Shown piece after piece: positions 1 to 8,586 of a stretch of 64,000 nt of DNA. The notes below the pieces were generated by a model that was given only the letters and a program-made list of their open reading frames with translations, did not search any database and was not told the origin of the DNA. This stretch comes from JAMCYG01 sp027365565 (GTDB taxonomy: Archaea > Micrarchaeota > Micrarchaeia > Micrarchaeales > Micrarchaeaceae): contig DAHXMI010000010.1 of the NCBI GenBank assembly GCA_027365565.1, positions 86,895 through 150,894 on the forward strand, written 5' to 3'. Both the position numbers and the translations under genes were made by a program. Positions within the stretch are counted from its first letter, which is position 1; each line of letters opens with the position of its first letter.

Positions 1-275
1 CCGGCCTTCATCGTGTGCATGTGGTGCACCACGTGCTGCTTCTTGCTGCCGTACTTCGTCCTGAGCCTCTCTACGCCGACCGGCCCATTCAGGTAGACCT
101 GCCTGAGTATTGATGCGCTTCGCTCATACCAGAAGTCCGGGCTCTGTGGAATCCTTTCCCTGCTCGGCCCGCTCTTCACGAACAGGACGTATTCCGGCTT
201 CTTCAGCTTGTCTTTCAGCCTTTCGGCTGCCAATTTGACCAGCTCCTGGCCGTTCACTTCGTATACATTAGACAT
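1..275 (-). CDS. rps19e: Ribosomal protein eS19 (partial, C-terminus beyond window)
   Basis: Small-subunit protein eS19 (S19e), found in archaea and eukaryotes, needed for 30S/40S head assembly. The first 91 residues are in the window; the 3' end runs off the left edge. Hallmarks seen are the DFWYERSASILRQVY segment and the following NGPVGVERLRTKYG stretch, both typical of the family. The start ATG lies 28 nt after a TATA box (303-310), so the mRNA is probably leaderless. The identification is firm; only the end is missing. Confidence 0.92.
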   Translation of the reverse strand, partial: MSNVYEVNGQELVKLAAERLKDKLKKPEYVLFVKSGPSRERIPQSPDFWYERSASILRQVYLNGPVGVERLRTKYGSKKQHVVHHMHTMKA

Positions 276-302
276 AGAATGCACGCTTGGATCGAGTATT
301 CA

Positions 303-310
303 CTATATAA
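303..310 (-). promoter_or_regulatory. TATA box for rps19e
   Basis: CTATATAA on the plus strand (TTATATAG on the minus strand) ends 28 nt upstream of the eS19 start. That spacing puts transcription start at or next to the ATG, as in archaeal leaderless genes. Confidence 0.6.
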
Positions 311-444
311 TTCGCTCCGAAACCCTCGGAAGCCTCAGGATATAGCGCTTATTATTTAGACCAAAAGCATATTTAATGTTTCTTTTGCCACTGATAGCCC
401 CTTACGGCCCATACCCGGCACGCGGCCGGCACTCTTGGAGCATT

Positions 445-452
445 CTTATAAT
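445..452 (+). promoter_or_regulatory. TATA box for the hotdog thioesterase gene
   Basis: CTTATAAT lies 22-29 nt before the ATG at 474. It decides between that ATG and the in-frame upstream ATG at 435, because the upstream one would precede the promoter element. Confidence 0.5.
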
Positions 453-473
453 GGTTGCATTCGAATTGGTAGT

Positions 474-881
474 ATGGCAGCCAAGAGATTTGTTTTTGAT
501 GACTATGTCAGGATATATGACACCGACGCGCAGGGTGTTGTGCACTATGCCGGATATTACAGGTTCTTCACCGACGCAGTAGAGAAGTTCATGTCGAAGA
601 TAGCAGGCGTCAACTATCCGCTGTTCGACAGCAAGGTATGGTTCGTGGTCGTGGAGTCGGAGGCACAGTACCACAGGCCAGCGGTGCTGGGCGACAGGCT
701 CTCAATCACATTGACCACAAGCATGCCTTCCAAGAAGGCCCTGAGGTTCGACTTCAAGATAAGGAAGAAGGGTGTAGACATATGCAGCGGCCATATGGTC
801 CAGGTGGCTATAGACAGGAAGCACTGGAAGGCAACCAATATACCGGCGAGGCTCGCCTCTCGTCTCGCTATGGGCTCATGA
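474..881 (+). CDS. Acyl-CoA thioesterase, 4HBT/YbgC hotdog family
   Basis: A 135-residue hotdog-fold protein that probably hydrolyses acyl-CoA thioesters in the cytoplasm. Near the N-terminus the motif YDTDAQGVVHYAGYYRF matches the 4HBT/YbgC signature, with the catalytic aspartate near residue 18 and histidine near 24. Length fits the family (about 130-150). The start at 474 is chosen over 435 because a TATA box at 445-452 gives leaderless spacing. Its last 6 nt overlap the end of the convergent aminotransferase gene. With the neighbouring acetyl-CoA synthetase it may help recycle CoA; the substrate is not known. Confidence 0.8.
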   Translation: MAAKRFVFDDYVRIYDTDAQGVVHYAGYYRFFTDAVEKFMSKIAGVNYPLFDSKVWFVVVESEAQYHRPAVLGDRLSITLTTSMPSKKALRFDFKIRKKGVDICSGHMVQVAIDRKHWKATNIPARLASRLAMGS

Positions 882-2207
882 GGTGCGCAACCTCTTGTCC
901 GCATGCGCCACCGCATCCTCAAGTATGTCAAGGCCCTTTTCCAGGTGATCCACGCTTATAGTGGCGGCAGGTATCACTCTTATCGTTGACGCCCCTGCAG
1001 GCAGTAGCAGCAATCCGTTGGCGAAGCACTCGTTTAGTATGCTTTCGCGCTCCTTAACCGCTGGCTCCTTTGTAGTCCTGTCCCGCACCAGCTCGACACC
1101 TATCATCAGGCCCATGCCCCTGACGTCTCCGATTATGCTGTAGCGCTCCTTCATTGCGTCGAGCCTCTTCATGATAATCCTTGATTTGGTGCTGACCTGA
1201 CTTTTTATGCTTTTCATGTTCCTCTTAAGATGAGATAGCGAGGCATCAGCAGCCGCAACAGATACGAGATTGCCGCCGAACGTGCTTGCGTGCGCGCCTG
1301 CAGGTATGTTTCCGAGGGATTTTTTCACCACTGTGGCACCAAGCGGCAGGCCCGCGCCGAGAGCCTTTGCCATAGTATATATGTCTGCGGTGACGCCGAA
1401 GTTCTCCATTGCCAGGAATTTGCCCGTGCGCATGTATCCCGCCTGTACTTCGTCGGATATTAGCAGTATGTTGTTCTCGTCCAGCAGGGATTTCAGCTCC
1501 TTGAAGTAGTCCTTTGGCGGTACGATGTAACCACCCTCACCCTGAATTGGTTCCACTATCATGGCCGCGACCTCCTTTGGGTTGACCTCCTTCGAGAGAG
1601 GGTACTTCCTTATGTAATCTATGCAGGCGAACCCGCAGTCCGGATATTTCTGCTTGAACGGGCACCTGTAGCAGTACGCAAATGGCACGTGGACCGTGTT
1701 CGAGTATGGGCCGAAGCCAGCGCGCTGGACAACGTTGCTCGCGGTAAGTTCCAGCGAGCCCTTTGACCTGCCGTGGAATGCACCGTAGAAGGCCATCATG
1801 TACTGGCGCTTGGTGAACAGCTTCGCGAACTTCACCGCCGCCTCGTTCGCCTCGGTGCCGGAGTTCGATAGGAATACCCTTCCGAAACCCTTCGGAAACA
1901 TTTTGAGCAGCGACTCCGTGAACCTGACCGGAGGTTCAGCGTAGAAGTCGGTGAAGGCCGAGTGCATCAGCTTATCCACCTGCCCCTTCACCGCCCTTCT
2001 TACTTCAGGAAGCCCGTTCTCGCCCATCATATATACTGCGATGAAAGTCGAGAAGTCTATGAACCTGTTACCCTCTATGTCGTATACGAAATCGCCAGAG
2101 GTGTGGTCCGCAACGAAAGGGTATGACTCTCGTGTTGTAGTAATCATCACTTTTGAGTCTCTGGCTATGACCTTCCTGCTCTTGCCGGTAATGTTGACCT
2201 TCATCAC
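876..2207 (-). CDS. Class III PLP-dependent aminotransferase
   Basis: A 443-residue fold-type I aminotransferase of the GABA/ornithine aminotransferase group. It shows SNSGTEANEAA (phosphate binding, about 114-124), ISDEVQAG with the cofactor-ring aspartate near 252, and the Schiff-base lysine near 281 in MAKALGAGLPLG. Four cysteines at about 179, 182, 191 and 195 (CYRCPF then CGFAC) resemble the cysteine insert of Thermococcales class III enzymes and could bind metal. Start is GTG at 2207 with an ATG directly after it at 2204; both overlap the acdA stop, so translation is coupled. Substrate cannot be told; amino-acid catabolism feeding acyl-CoA is likely from context. Confidence 0.88.
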   Translation of the reverse strand: MMKVNITGKSRKVIARDSKVMITTTRESYPFVADHTSGDFVYDIEGNRFIDFSTFIAVYMMGENGLPEVRRAVKGQVDKLMHSAFTDFYAEPPVRFTESLLKMFPKGFGRVFLSNSGTEANEAAVKFAKLFTKRQYMMAFYGAFHGRSKGSLELTASNVVQRAGFGPYSNTVHVPFAYCYRCPFKQKYPDCGFACIDYIRKYPLSKEVNPKEVAAMIVEPIQGEGGYIVPPKDYFKELKSLLDENNILLISDEVQAGYMRTGKFLAMENFGVTADIYTMAKALGAGLPLGATVVKKSLGNIPAGAHASTFGGNLVSVAAADASLSHLKRNMKSIKSQVSTKSRIIMKRLDAMKERYSIIGDVRGMGLMIGVELVRDRTTKEPAVKERESILNECFANGLLLLPAGASTIRVIPAATISVDHLEKGLDILEDAVAHADKRLRTS

Positions 2208-3625
2208 AACATACCCTTCCTGTATTTTGAATAGTTTATTAGCGCTGCGAGAGACCTCGTTGCAGCCCCTGGCGACGCATATACTGGCACGCCGGTGCTC
2301 TCCAACATGTTCCTGTGCACCTCGGTGTAGCTGCCGCCTATGCTCACCACAACCAATGGCTTCTTTATGACACCGTTGAAGTGCGAGATGGTCGCCGCAA
2401 CCCTGGAATCCGCACCCGGCGTCTGGAACAGCGCTATGACGATTATCGCATCCACGTTAGGGTCTGCGCTTATTGTAGATAGTGCGGCACTGAACCTTTT
2501 GTCGTCCGCATCGCCAGCCATGTCGAGAGGCTGCCTGACATTTACTATCGGAGGCATCGCCTTCCTCAGCTTTGCGTTGGATTCCTTCGCGAGTTCGGCC
2601 AGAGCAAGGCCGTTCTGGTATATCGCGTCCGTGGCTATGACTCCGGTGCCGCCTCCGTTTGTTATTATTGCTATCCTGTTGCCGGTGGTGAGTGGCTGCG
2701 TGTCGAATATCTTTGCATAGTCGAGGAGTTCCTGCATGTCCTTGGCTATGGCGAATCCGGCCTGCTTGAACATCGCTTCGTAGGCCTCATAGCTGCCGGC
2801 GAGCGATGCTGTGTGGGAGTGCGCCGCCTGGGCCCCTTCCTCAGTTATGCCGCCTTTTATTATTACGGTAGGCTTTACTTGGCTTGCCCTCTTCGCCGCC
2901 TCGAAAAATTCCCTGCCGCGCTTCACTCCTTCTAGATAGAATACTATCACCTTGGTGTCGTCGTCGCCGGCCAGGTATTCTATTATGTCTACCTCATCTA
3001 TGTCGGCTGCATTGCCGTACGATATGAACTTTGCCAGGCCGAAGCCCTCATGGGCTATCAGGTCGAATATGGAGCTACCCACGGCACCGCTCTGCGACGC
3101 GAAGCTCACCCCTCCCACTTTTGGCTTGTCGATCTTGAATGAGGGCAGGAACATTGTGTTCACCCTTGACTTGGGATCTGTTACGCCGAGGCAGTTGGGT
3201 CCTATTATCGGGATTGAGTATTTCCTAGCCTCAGACAGCATCTCCTCCTGCAGCTTCACGTTTCCGACTTCCGCGAATCCGCCGCTGACTACGATCGCTG
3301 ACCTGACGCCTGCAAGGCCGCAGTCCCTTATCGTTGCAGGCACTGCCGCCGCAGGTATGGCTATTACTGCGAGGTCTACCGGAGCCTTGATGTCCCTTAT
3401 GCTCTTGTACGCCTTGAGGCCCAGTATTTCGGAGTCGCCTTTGTTGTTGACAGGGTATATCTTGCCTCCGTAGCCCTCGTCAAGGTAATTCTGGAGTATT
3501 ATGTGGCCCACCTTGTCGGGATTGTTCGATGCGCCGATGACCGCTACGCTCTTCGGGTTCATCATTATGTCTATGCTTTTGTAATTCCCGACCTTCGTGC
3601 CCTTTGCCTTTGCAGCTTTCTCCAT
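2204..3625 (-). CDS. acdA: ADP-forming acetyl-CoA synthetase, alpha subunit
   Basis: The alpha subunit of the archaeal ADP-forming acyl-CoA synthetase, which turns acetyl-CoA, ADP and phosphate into acetate, CoA and ATP at the end of peptide or sugar fermentation. About 473 residues: an N-terminal CoA-binding Rossmann domain (NPKSVAVIGAS), a succinyl-CoA-ligase-like domain (SQSGAVGSS), and HSHTASLAG near residue 271-277 carrying the phospho-histidine. The ATG at 3625 is preferred over 3637 because GGTGAT, a perfect Shine-Dalgarno, lies 4 nt before it. The beta subunit is 23 nt upstream and the aminotransferase overlaps downstream, giving one operon. Confidence 0.92.
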   Translation of the reverse strand: MEKAAKAKGTKVGNYKSIDIMMNPKSVAVIGASNNPDKVGHIILQNYLDEGYGGKIYPVNNKGDSEILGLKAYKSIRDIKAPVDLAVIAIPAAAVPATIRDCGLAGVRSAIVVSGGFAEVGNVKLQEEMLSEARKYSIPIIGPNCLGVTDPKSRVNTMFLPSFKIDKPKVGGVSFASQSGAVGSSIFDLIAHEGFGLAKFISYGNAADIDEVDIIEYLAGDDDTKVIVFYLEGVKRGREFFEAAKRASQVKPTVIIKGGITEEGAQAAHSHTASLAGSYEAYEAMFKQAGFAIAKDMQELLDYAKIFDTQPLTTGNRIAIITNGGGTGVIATDAIYQNGLALAELAKESNAKLRKAMPPIVNVRQPLDMAGDADDKRFSAALSTISADPNVDAIIVIALFQTPGADSRVAATISHFNGVIKKPLVVVSIGGSYTEVHRNMLESTGVPVYASPGAATRSLAALINYSKYRKGML

Positions 3626-3648
3626 CTCTATCACCATAGCCGTTGCTC

Positions 3649-4263
3649 TTACTCGATTATTCTCAGGTCGACCGCATGGTATGTGTCATCGTGCAGTATT
3701 ATGGGATTGAGATCCAGTTCGCTTATGTCGTTGTCGACCATGAGTCTTGACGCTTTCATCAGCAGCTCCTTCACCATCTTGAACTGTTTCTCGCCGCCCG
3801 CGACCAGGTTCCTCGACTTCAGCTGCGATATCATAGACTCGGCATCATAGCTGGTTATAGGGCATAGCCTGAGCGAGAAATCCTTGAACACCTCGACGTT
3901 TACTCCTCCAAGGCCGATGAGCAGCAGCTTGCCGAACTGTGCGTCTTTTCTGCCGCCCACTATTATTTCGGTGCCAGTCACCATCTTCTGCGCGAGTATC
4001 TTGTATGGCGCGAACTTGTGTGCGGCCTTCCGAACCCTGTTGAAGCCGCTGGCTATCTCCTCCGGTGTTTTCAGGTCGACAGCAACGAGACCGCTCTTCG
4101 ACTTGTGAGCCGGCTTCGAAGGTATGGCCTTGAGGACTATTGCGTCACCCTCGGCAAATCCCACTGCCTCGTCCGTGTTCTTTATGTACTTTGCCGGGAC
4201 TACCTTTATCCCGTACATATTGAGCAGTTCCTCAGCCTTCATGTATTCCAATTGCTTTACCAT
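3649..4263 (-). CDS. acdB: ADP-forming acetyl-CoA synthetase, beta subunit (ATP-grasp)
   Basis: The ATP-grasp partner of AcdA; it binds the nucleotide and takes phosphate from the alpha-subunit histidine. About 204 residues, slightly short for the usual 230. Seen: the ATP-grasp core with LKAIP, HKSKSGLV, a central QKMV..TEIIVGGRKD strand-turn and the C-terminal ISELDLNPIIL metal-binding segment. An ATG at 4263 with GGTGGAT 6 nt before it is better than the GTG at 4278. The TATA-like stretch (4297-4310) lies on the stop codon of the upstream gene, so this operon appears to start here. Confidence 0.9.
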   Translation of the reverse strand: MVKQLEYMKAEELLNMYGIKVVPAKYIKNTDEAVGFAEGDAIVLKAIPSKPAHKSKSGLVAVDLKTPEEIASGFNRVRKAAHKFAPYKILAQKMVTGTEIIVGGRKDAQFGKLLLIGLGGVNVEVFKDFSLRLCPITSYDAESMISQLKSRNLVAGGEKQFKMVKELLMKASRLMVDNDISELDLNPIILHDDTYHAVDLRIIE

Positions 4264-4296
4264 CAGACCATCCACCACTGGCCAGGCAAGATACCG

Positions 4297-4310
4297 GCTA
4301 TATTATACCT
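4297..4310 (-). promoter_or_regulatory. TATA box for the acdB-acdA-aminotransferase operon
   Basis: On the minus strand GGTATAATATAGC sits about 35-45 nt before the acdB ATG, predicting a leader of about 10 nt that holds the Shine-Dalgarno. The element also encodes the last codons and stop of the upstream gene. Confidence 0.45.
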
Positions 4311-5071
4311 CTCGAAAACAGCAACAGAAGCACGATTATGATTATCACTATAGCTATTATTGAGAATGTCTTCCTCTTCCTCCTGTTCTTGTCCGCCTTT
4401 ATCTTCTTCTCGAGGTCTTCGAGTTCTGGGAATTCATCATGCTTCGCAGCGCCGGCAGGCCTCACCTCCTGCGGCTTGGATTGCTGCACTTGCTGCGGCA
4501 TGGGCTGCGGCATCTGCTGCGGCTGGGCGGAATGCTGCACGACTTGGGGTGCGACAGGCGGCGCGCCCTGCTGCGGGGGGGCGGCCTTATTTTGCTCTTG
4601 CTCCGGCTGCACAGGCATGCCCTGCTTCACCTGCATAAATCCCTTCTCGGTGAGCATTATGCTAAGCTTGCCGCTCGATATCTCGTAATCTAGGTACTGC
4701 TGCGCCGACATCTTGTAGAGGTGCAGCGCAAGGTCTTTAGGCCTCACGTTCACGGCGCCTGATATGTCGGTTATCGATCTTTTGCCTCCTGATAGCTGAT
4801 TGAGTATCTCGAGGTCGAGATGATCGAAGAGAGTTGGCGCCTTCATCTCCGCTTCGTTTATCAGTTGCTTGCCAAGGTCTGTGAGCGTTATCGCGTTCTG
4901 GCTGCCGAATATAGTGGTGAAGTCTATGAGGCCTTTCTGCTTTAGCGTGCCGAGCACGTTGGATGCGTCGAAGAACGATGAGTTGATTGCGGACCCGAAC
5001 CTCTCGACCGTGCTGTCGGGCTTTACCCTTAGCAGCGTAACAAGGTCCATGAAGTTAGGTTCGTCAGGCAT
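4298..5071 (-). CDS. Tail-anchored winged-helix protein
   Basis: Not a recognised family. About 257 residues. The first 140 or so look like two winged-helix units (LLRVKPDSTVERFGSAINSS.. and LEILNQLSGGKRSITDISGA..). A long Pro/Gln-rich linker (about 155-205), a short acidic/basic helix, then one C-terminal hydrophobic helix of about 18 Ile/Val/Leu residues follow, with only five residues after it. That order predicts a cytoplasmic DNA- or protein-binding head held on the membrane by a tail anchor. Start is uncertain: ATG 5071 avoids the TATA-like AT-rich stretch at 5083-5094; 5113 and 5050 are alternatives. Function unknown. Confidence 0.6.
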   Translation of the reverse strand: MPDEPNFMDLVTLLRVKPDSTVERFGSAINSSFFDASNVLGTLKQKGLIDFTTIFGSQNAITLTDLGKQLINEAEMKAPTLFDHLDLEILNQLSGGKRSITDISGAVNVRPKDLALHLYKMSAQQYLDYEISSGKLSIMLTEKGFMQVKQGMPVQPEQEQNKAAPPQQGAPPVAPQVVQHSAQPQQMPQPMPQQVQQSKPQEVRPAGAAKHDEFPELEDLEKKIKADKNRRKRKTFSIIAIVIIIIVLLLLFSRGII

Positions 5072-5186
5072 CCCGCATCCCGTTATATTATATAAGAGAA
5101 ACCATAAATGCATTTATATGCTTATAGCGGCCAAGCATATTGGCGGCCAGAAACTGTCTGTTGCCATATTCCAGTCGTGATTGAAG

Positions 5187-6446
5187 ATGAAACTGCATTT
5201 CTACGGCGGAGCCTCCGAAGTCGGAAGGTCAGCCATAATGATACGGGACGAGAGATCATTCCTCTTCGACTATGGTATAAAGATCGAGGATGACCAGATG
5301 GATTACCCGACGCAGGTCCCTACGGTGGATGCGGTGCTCCTGAGTCATGCCCACCTTGACCACAGCGGGTCTGTGCCTGTGATCTACACGGAGCAGTCGG
5401 CACCCACATTCGGCACCGAAGGAACGCTCATGTTATCGGAGCTACTGCTGGAAGACGCGCTGAGCATAGCGAAGAAGGAGCACAGGCATCCGAGATTCCA
5501 CAAGAAGCAGCTCAGTACTTTGATGAACAGATATGTGCGTATGGGCTATGATAAGCCTTACGAGTTCGGCAACTACACTTTATCTATGCATGACGCTGGG
5601 CACATATGCGGAAGCGCAGTGACGCTGATTGAAAGGCACAAAGCGCGCAGCAACCGCAGGATAGTATATACCGGCGACTTCAAACTGCAGCACCAGTACC
5701 TGCATTCCGGCGCGAAGAAGATCCCATCAGATGTGCTCATAATCGAATCGACGTATGCAGGAAGGGAGCATGGCGATAGGAACCAACTCATCAACAATTT
5801 CATAAGCAAGATAAAGGAGACACTTGACAACGGCGGAACGGCATTGGTGCCTGCATTCGCCATAGGGAGGAGCCAGGAGATTCTGGCGATGCTCTACAAG
5901 CACGGCCTCTCCGAGTACACCTATCTGGATGGCATGGCGAAGAAGGCCACCAAGATAGTCATGAAACACCCGGATTCGATATCCGATACGAAGCTGCTTA
6001 ACGACGCTGCCGAGAGCGTAAACTGGGTTGAGGACCGTACGCAGAGAAGGCACATAGTAGAGGAGCCATCGATAGTAGTTACCACAGCAGGCATGCTGAA
6101 TGGCGGTCCGGCAATGGAATACATCAAGAGGATAAACAGCGATTCGCATATATTCCTCACCGGCTACCAGGTAGAGGGCACGAACGGCAACACGCTACTT
6201 GAGAAGGGTTATGTAGTGGACAATGGCAACAGGATAAAAGTGAACGTACCAGTTACCAAATTCGATTTCTCAGCACATGCAGGAGAAGCGGATTTGCACG
6301 AGTACATAAGAGCCAGCGCGCCGAATACCGTAGTATGCGTGCATGGCGAGGCCAACGCGACCAGGCTGTTCGCTGAAGAGCTGCGAAATGAAGGATTCGA
6401 CGCTCACGCCCCGAAAGTGGGCGATACCATAGACCTGGCAGATTAA
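5187..6446 (+). CDS. Beta-CASP metallo-beta-lactamase ribonuclease, aCPSF2-like
   Basis: A 419-residue metallo-beta-lactamase/beta-CASP RNase, probably acting in mRNA or rRNA processing. The zinc motif HAHLDH is near residues 54-59; later motifs are DAGHICGSA (histidine ligand), YTGDF (aspartate), the beta-CASP VPAFAIGRSQE region and FSAHAG, CVHGE near the C-terminus. It lacks the N-terminal KH domains of aCPSF1, so it fits the shorter aCPSF2 group; RNase J is the alternative. ATG 5187 has GTGAT 5 nt upstream; a TTG two codons earlier is less likely. It precedes ftsZ on the same strand. Confidence 0.87.
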   Translation: MKLHFYGGASEVGRSAIMIRDERSFLFDYGIKIEDDQMDYPTQVPTVDAVLLSHAHLDHSGSVPVIYTEQSAPTFGTEGTLMLSELLLEDALSIAKKEHRHPRFHKKQLSTLMNRYVRMGYDKPYEFGNYTLSMHDAGHICGSAVTLIERHKARSNRRIVYTGDFKLQHQYLHSGAKKIPSDVLIIESTYAGREHGDRNQLINNFISKIKETLDNGGTALVPAFAIGRSQEILAMLYKHGLSEYTYLDGMAKKATKIVMKHPDSISDTKLLNDAAESVNWVEDRTQRRHIVEEPSIVVTTAGMLNGGPAMEYIKRINSDSHIFLTGYQVEGTNGNTLLEKGYVVDNGNRIKVNVPVTKFDFSAHAGEADLHEYIRASAPNTVVCVHGEANATRLFAEELRNEGFDAHAPKVGDTIDLAD

Positions 6447-6468
6447 GCGTCCGACGCAGGCAGAATAC

Positions 6469-6475
6469 TTTATAT
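6469..6475 (+). promoter_or_regulatory. TATA box for ftsZ
   Basis: TTTATAT about 45 nt before the ftsZ ATG, with a GAGGTAAG Shine-Dalgarno at 6508-6515 in between. Predicted transcription start is near 6500, giving a short leader. Confidence 0.5.
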
Positions 6476-6518
6476 CCTTTTGCAGATAATATTTGTCGAT
6501 CAGTTCAGAGGTAAGACC

Positions 6519-7595
6519 ATGACAGAATCGCTCAGCCCGGATGACGAGGAGATATTGAAGTTTATTGAGAGTTCAAAGCCCAAGATATACATAGTAGGCA
6601 CGGGCGGAAGCGGCAGCAACACGATAAACAGACTGAACACTATTGGAGTGCAGGGCGCGTCGCTAATCTCTATGAACACCGATGCGGCGCACTTGGTGAA
6701 GATGAAAGCCGATAGGAAGCTGCTGCTCGGCAAGAAGCTGACAAGGGGCCTTGGCGCTGGGAGCGACATAAAGGTGGGCGAAGAGGCGGCAATTGAGAGC
6801 AAAGATGAGATAAGGCACGTACTCAACGACGCACAGATGGTATTCATAACGTGCGGCCTTGGAGGAGGCACTGGCACCGGATCCATAGCAACTATAGCGC
6901 ACGAGGCGAAGGAGGCTGGCGCGCTCGTCACAGCGATAGTCACTCTTCCATTCTCCAGTGAAGGAAAGACAAGGATGCGGAACGCGCTGGAGGGACTTGC
7001 AAAGATAAAGAGAGTTACCGACTCGATAATAATCATACACAATGACAGGCTGCTTTCTGTAGCGCCGGACATGCCGTTGAACATGGCGTTCAGGGTATGT
7101 GATGAGGTGCTGGCGAGTGCGGCCAAGGGCATAGTGGAGATGATAACCAAGCCAGGCATGGTAAACATAGACTTTGCGGATCTGAGGAGCGTGCTGCGCG
7201 ACTCCGGCTATTCCGTAATAGGCACTGGCGAAGGCATGGCGACGAAGGGGCAGAGCAGGGCGGTAGTCGCGATAGAAAATGCGATAAAGAGCCCAATGCT
7301 CGAAGTCGACCTGTCCTCAGCGAAGAAGGCGCTCATCAACATAATAGGCAGTGACAGCCTAACCCTCAGGGAAGCGGAAACGATATTCCAGGAGGTTGCA
7401 GGTAGGATAAGCACTGACGCGATGCTCAAGTGGGGGGCGAGGGTAGACGAAAACCTGCAGAAGGACTCGATTAGGATAATGATAGTTGTCAGCGGAGTCG
7501 AGTTCCCGGAATACACTACCGAAGGGATAAAGAAGACGATAGAGAGGTTCAACACTGTTGAAGACCTCGATGAGGTCTTCACGGACTTATCCTGA
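6519..7595 (+). CDS. ftsZ: Cell division GTPase FtsZ
   Basis: Tubulin-like GTPase that forms the division ring at midcell. About 358 residues from the ATG at 6519, which has GAGGTAAG just upstream (a TTG at 6480 lacks such support). Seen: GTGGSGSNTINRL near residue 27, the tubulin signature GGGTGTGS near 115-122, TLPFSSEGKTRMRNA, and the T7 loop NIDFADLRSVL near 215 that drives GTP hydrolysis in the filament. The C-terminal tail is short. The 3' end overlaps the convergent membrane-protein gene by 9 nt. Confidence 0.95.
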   Translation: MTESLSPDDEEILKFIESSKPKIYIVGTGGSGSNTINRLNTIGVQGASLISMNTDAAHLVKMKADRKLLLGKKLTRGLGAGSDIKVGEEAAIESKDEIRHVLNDAQMVFITCGLGGGTGTGSIATIAHEAKEAGALVTAIVTLPFSSEGKTRMRNALEGLAKIKRVTDSIIIIHNDRLLSVAPDMPLNMAFRVCDEVLASAAKGIVEMITKPGMVNIDFADLRSVLRDSGYSVIGTGEGMATKGQSRAVVAIENAIKSPMLEVDLSSAKKALINIIGSDSLTLREAETIFQEVAGRISTDAMLKWGARVDENLQKDSIRIMIVVSGVEFPEYTTEGIKKTIERFNTVEDLDEVFTDLS

Positions 7596-8555
7596 TTTCC
7601 TTTGTGCCTCTTTTCCGCCTTCAGGGAAGGACCTCGCGGCCCTTCTTATCGCCACGATATATGAGGCAGCGCCTATCACGACCACCACGAATATTACCAG
7701 GAAGAAACCGACGTTCAGAATGTCCAGTCCACGCACTTTCAGCCCAGTGCTTATGCCGTAGTTAAGAAGGCCTGGATACGCGAGTATCACCGCCCCCATT
7801 ATGGCAAACGCCATGCCGCCGTAGTAGAGCACATTGCTGCTTATCTTCTTCGCAACATACTCCATTCCTTCCTTGGTGATCCTCTTCACGCGCGTGAGCC
7901 AGCCCCCGAATACGGAACCTACGACTATCTGCATCACCATTGTGCCGACGCCGAACAGCATGCCAGGGAGCCATGCAAAGTAATAGTTAGGCATTGCCGG
8001 CACGAGCACCGTGTACAGGATCAGGGCGAAGGCGCCGAACCCGAAGCCCGCTATTGTGCCGTGCACAAAAGCCATCTTCAATGGCACGTTATGTAGGACT
8101 TGCGCTTCGCTAACCGGGTTTATCTTGTGCCTGTATTCCTCAGCCTGCTCCTTTGAGCCCTTCCTGTGTATGCCTGTAATGTTGGCCATGACCTCTTCTA
8201 GGAAATGCCAGTGAAGGTAGTATCTCTTATTGGCAATGTACGCGCCTGCGACGAACATCGCCAGACCGACGACGATATAAGTAATTCCAAAGGCGGCCGC
8301 CGTGGTGAAAATGGATGCGAGGGCGAAATACGCCAGCTCCGAGAGAAAGGCCCTCTGCAGTGTAAACCCAGATGAAAAAATGAGGCCTGCCTTCGCTCCT
8401 TTCTTGGCGCTGAAGCTCCCTATCGCATATGAGAATGTTATCGGCCACGTATGCTCATCAGGCACTATGCCGTGCATCAATCCGAGCAGAACAGAGAGAA
8501 TCAGCGCGCCTGCGAATGTGACATTGGTTGGGTTATATACGTTTATCGGAAGCAT
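7587..8555 (-). CDS. NicO-like polytopic membrane protein (possible metal transporter)
   Basis: A 322-residue membrane protein with six or more hydrophobic helices. The first helix carries HGIVPDEHTWPITF, a His/Asp/Glu-rich motif similar to the HX4D-type site of nickel/cobalt (NicO/NiCoT) carriers, and a later helix has FVHGTIAGFGFGAF. A cytoplasmic loop between these halves is His/Arg/Lys-rich. Divalent-cation transport is the best guess, not proven; TauE/UreH-type exporters are the alternative. It stands alone, convergent with ftsZ and 31 nt from cysS, which is transcribed the same way just upstream. Confidence 0.5.
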   Translation of the reverse strand: MLPINVYNPTNVTFAGALILSVLLGLMHGIVPDEHTWPITFSYAIGSFSAKKGAKAGLIFSSGFTLQRAFLSELAYFALASIFTTAAAFGITYIVVGLAMFVAGAYIANKRYYLHWHFLEEVMANITGIHRKGSKEQAEEYRHKINPVSEAQVLHNVPLKMAFVHGTIAGFGFGAFALILYTVLVPAMPNYYFAWLPGMLFGVGTMVMQIVVGSVFGGWLTRVKRITKEGMEYVAKKISSNVLYYGGMAFAIMGAVILAYPGLLNYGISTGLKVRGLDILNVGFFLVIFVVVVIGAASYIVAIRRAARSFPEGGKEAQRKSG

Positions 8556-8586
8556 CGGCTACACTTCTCGCAATCCAGATCTGCTT

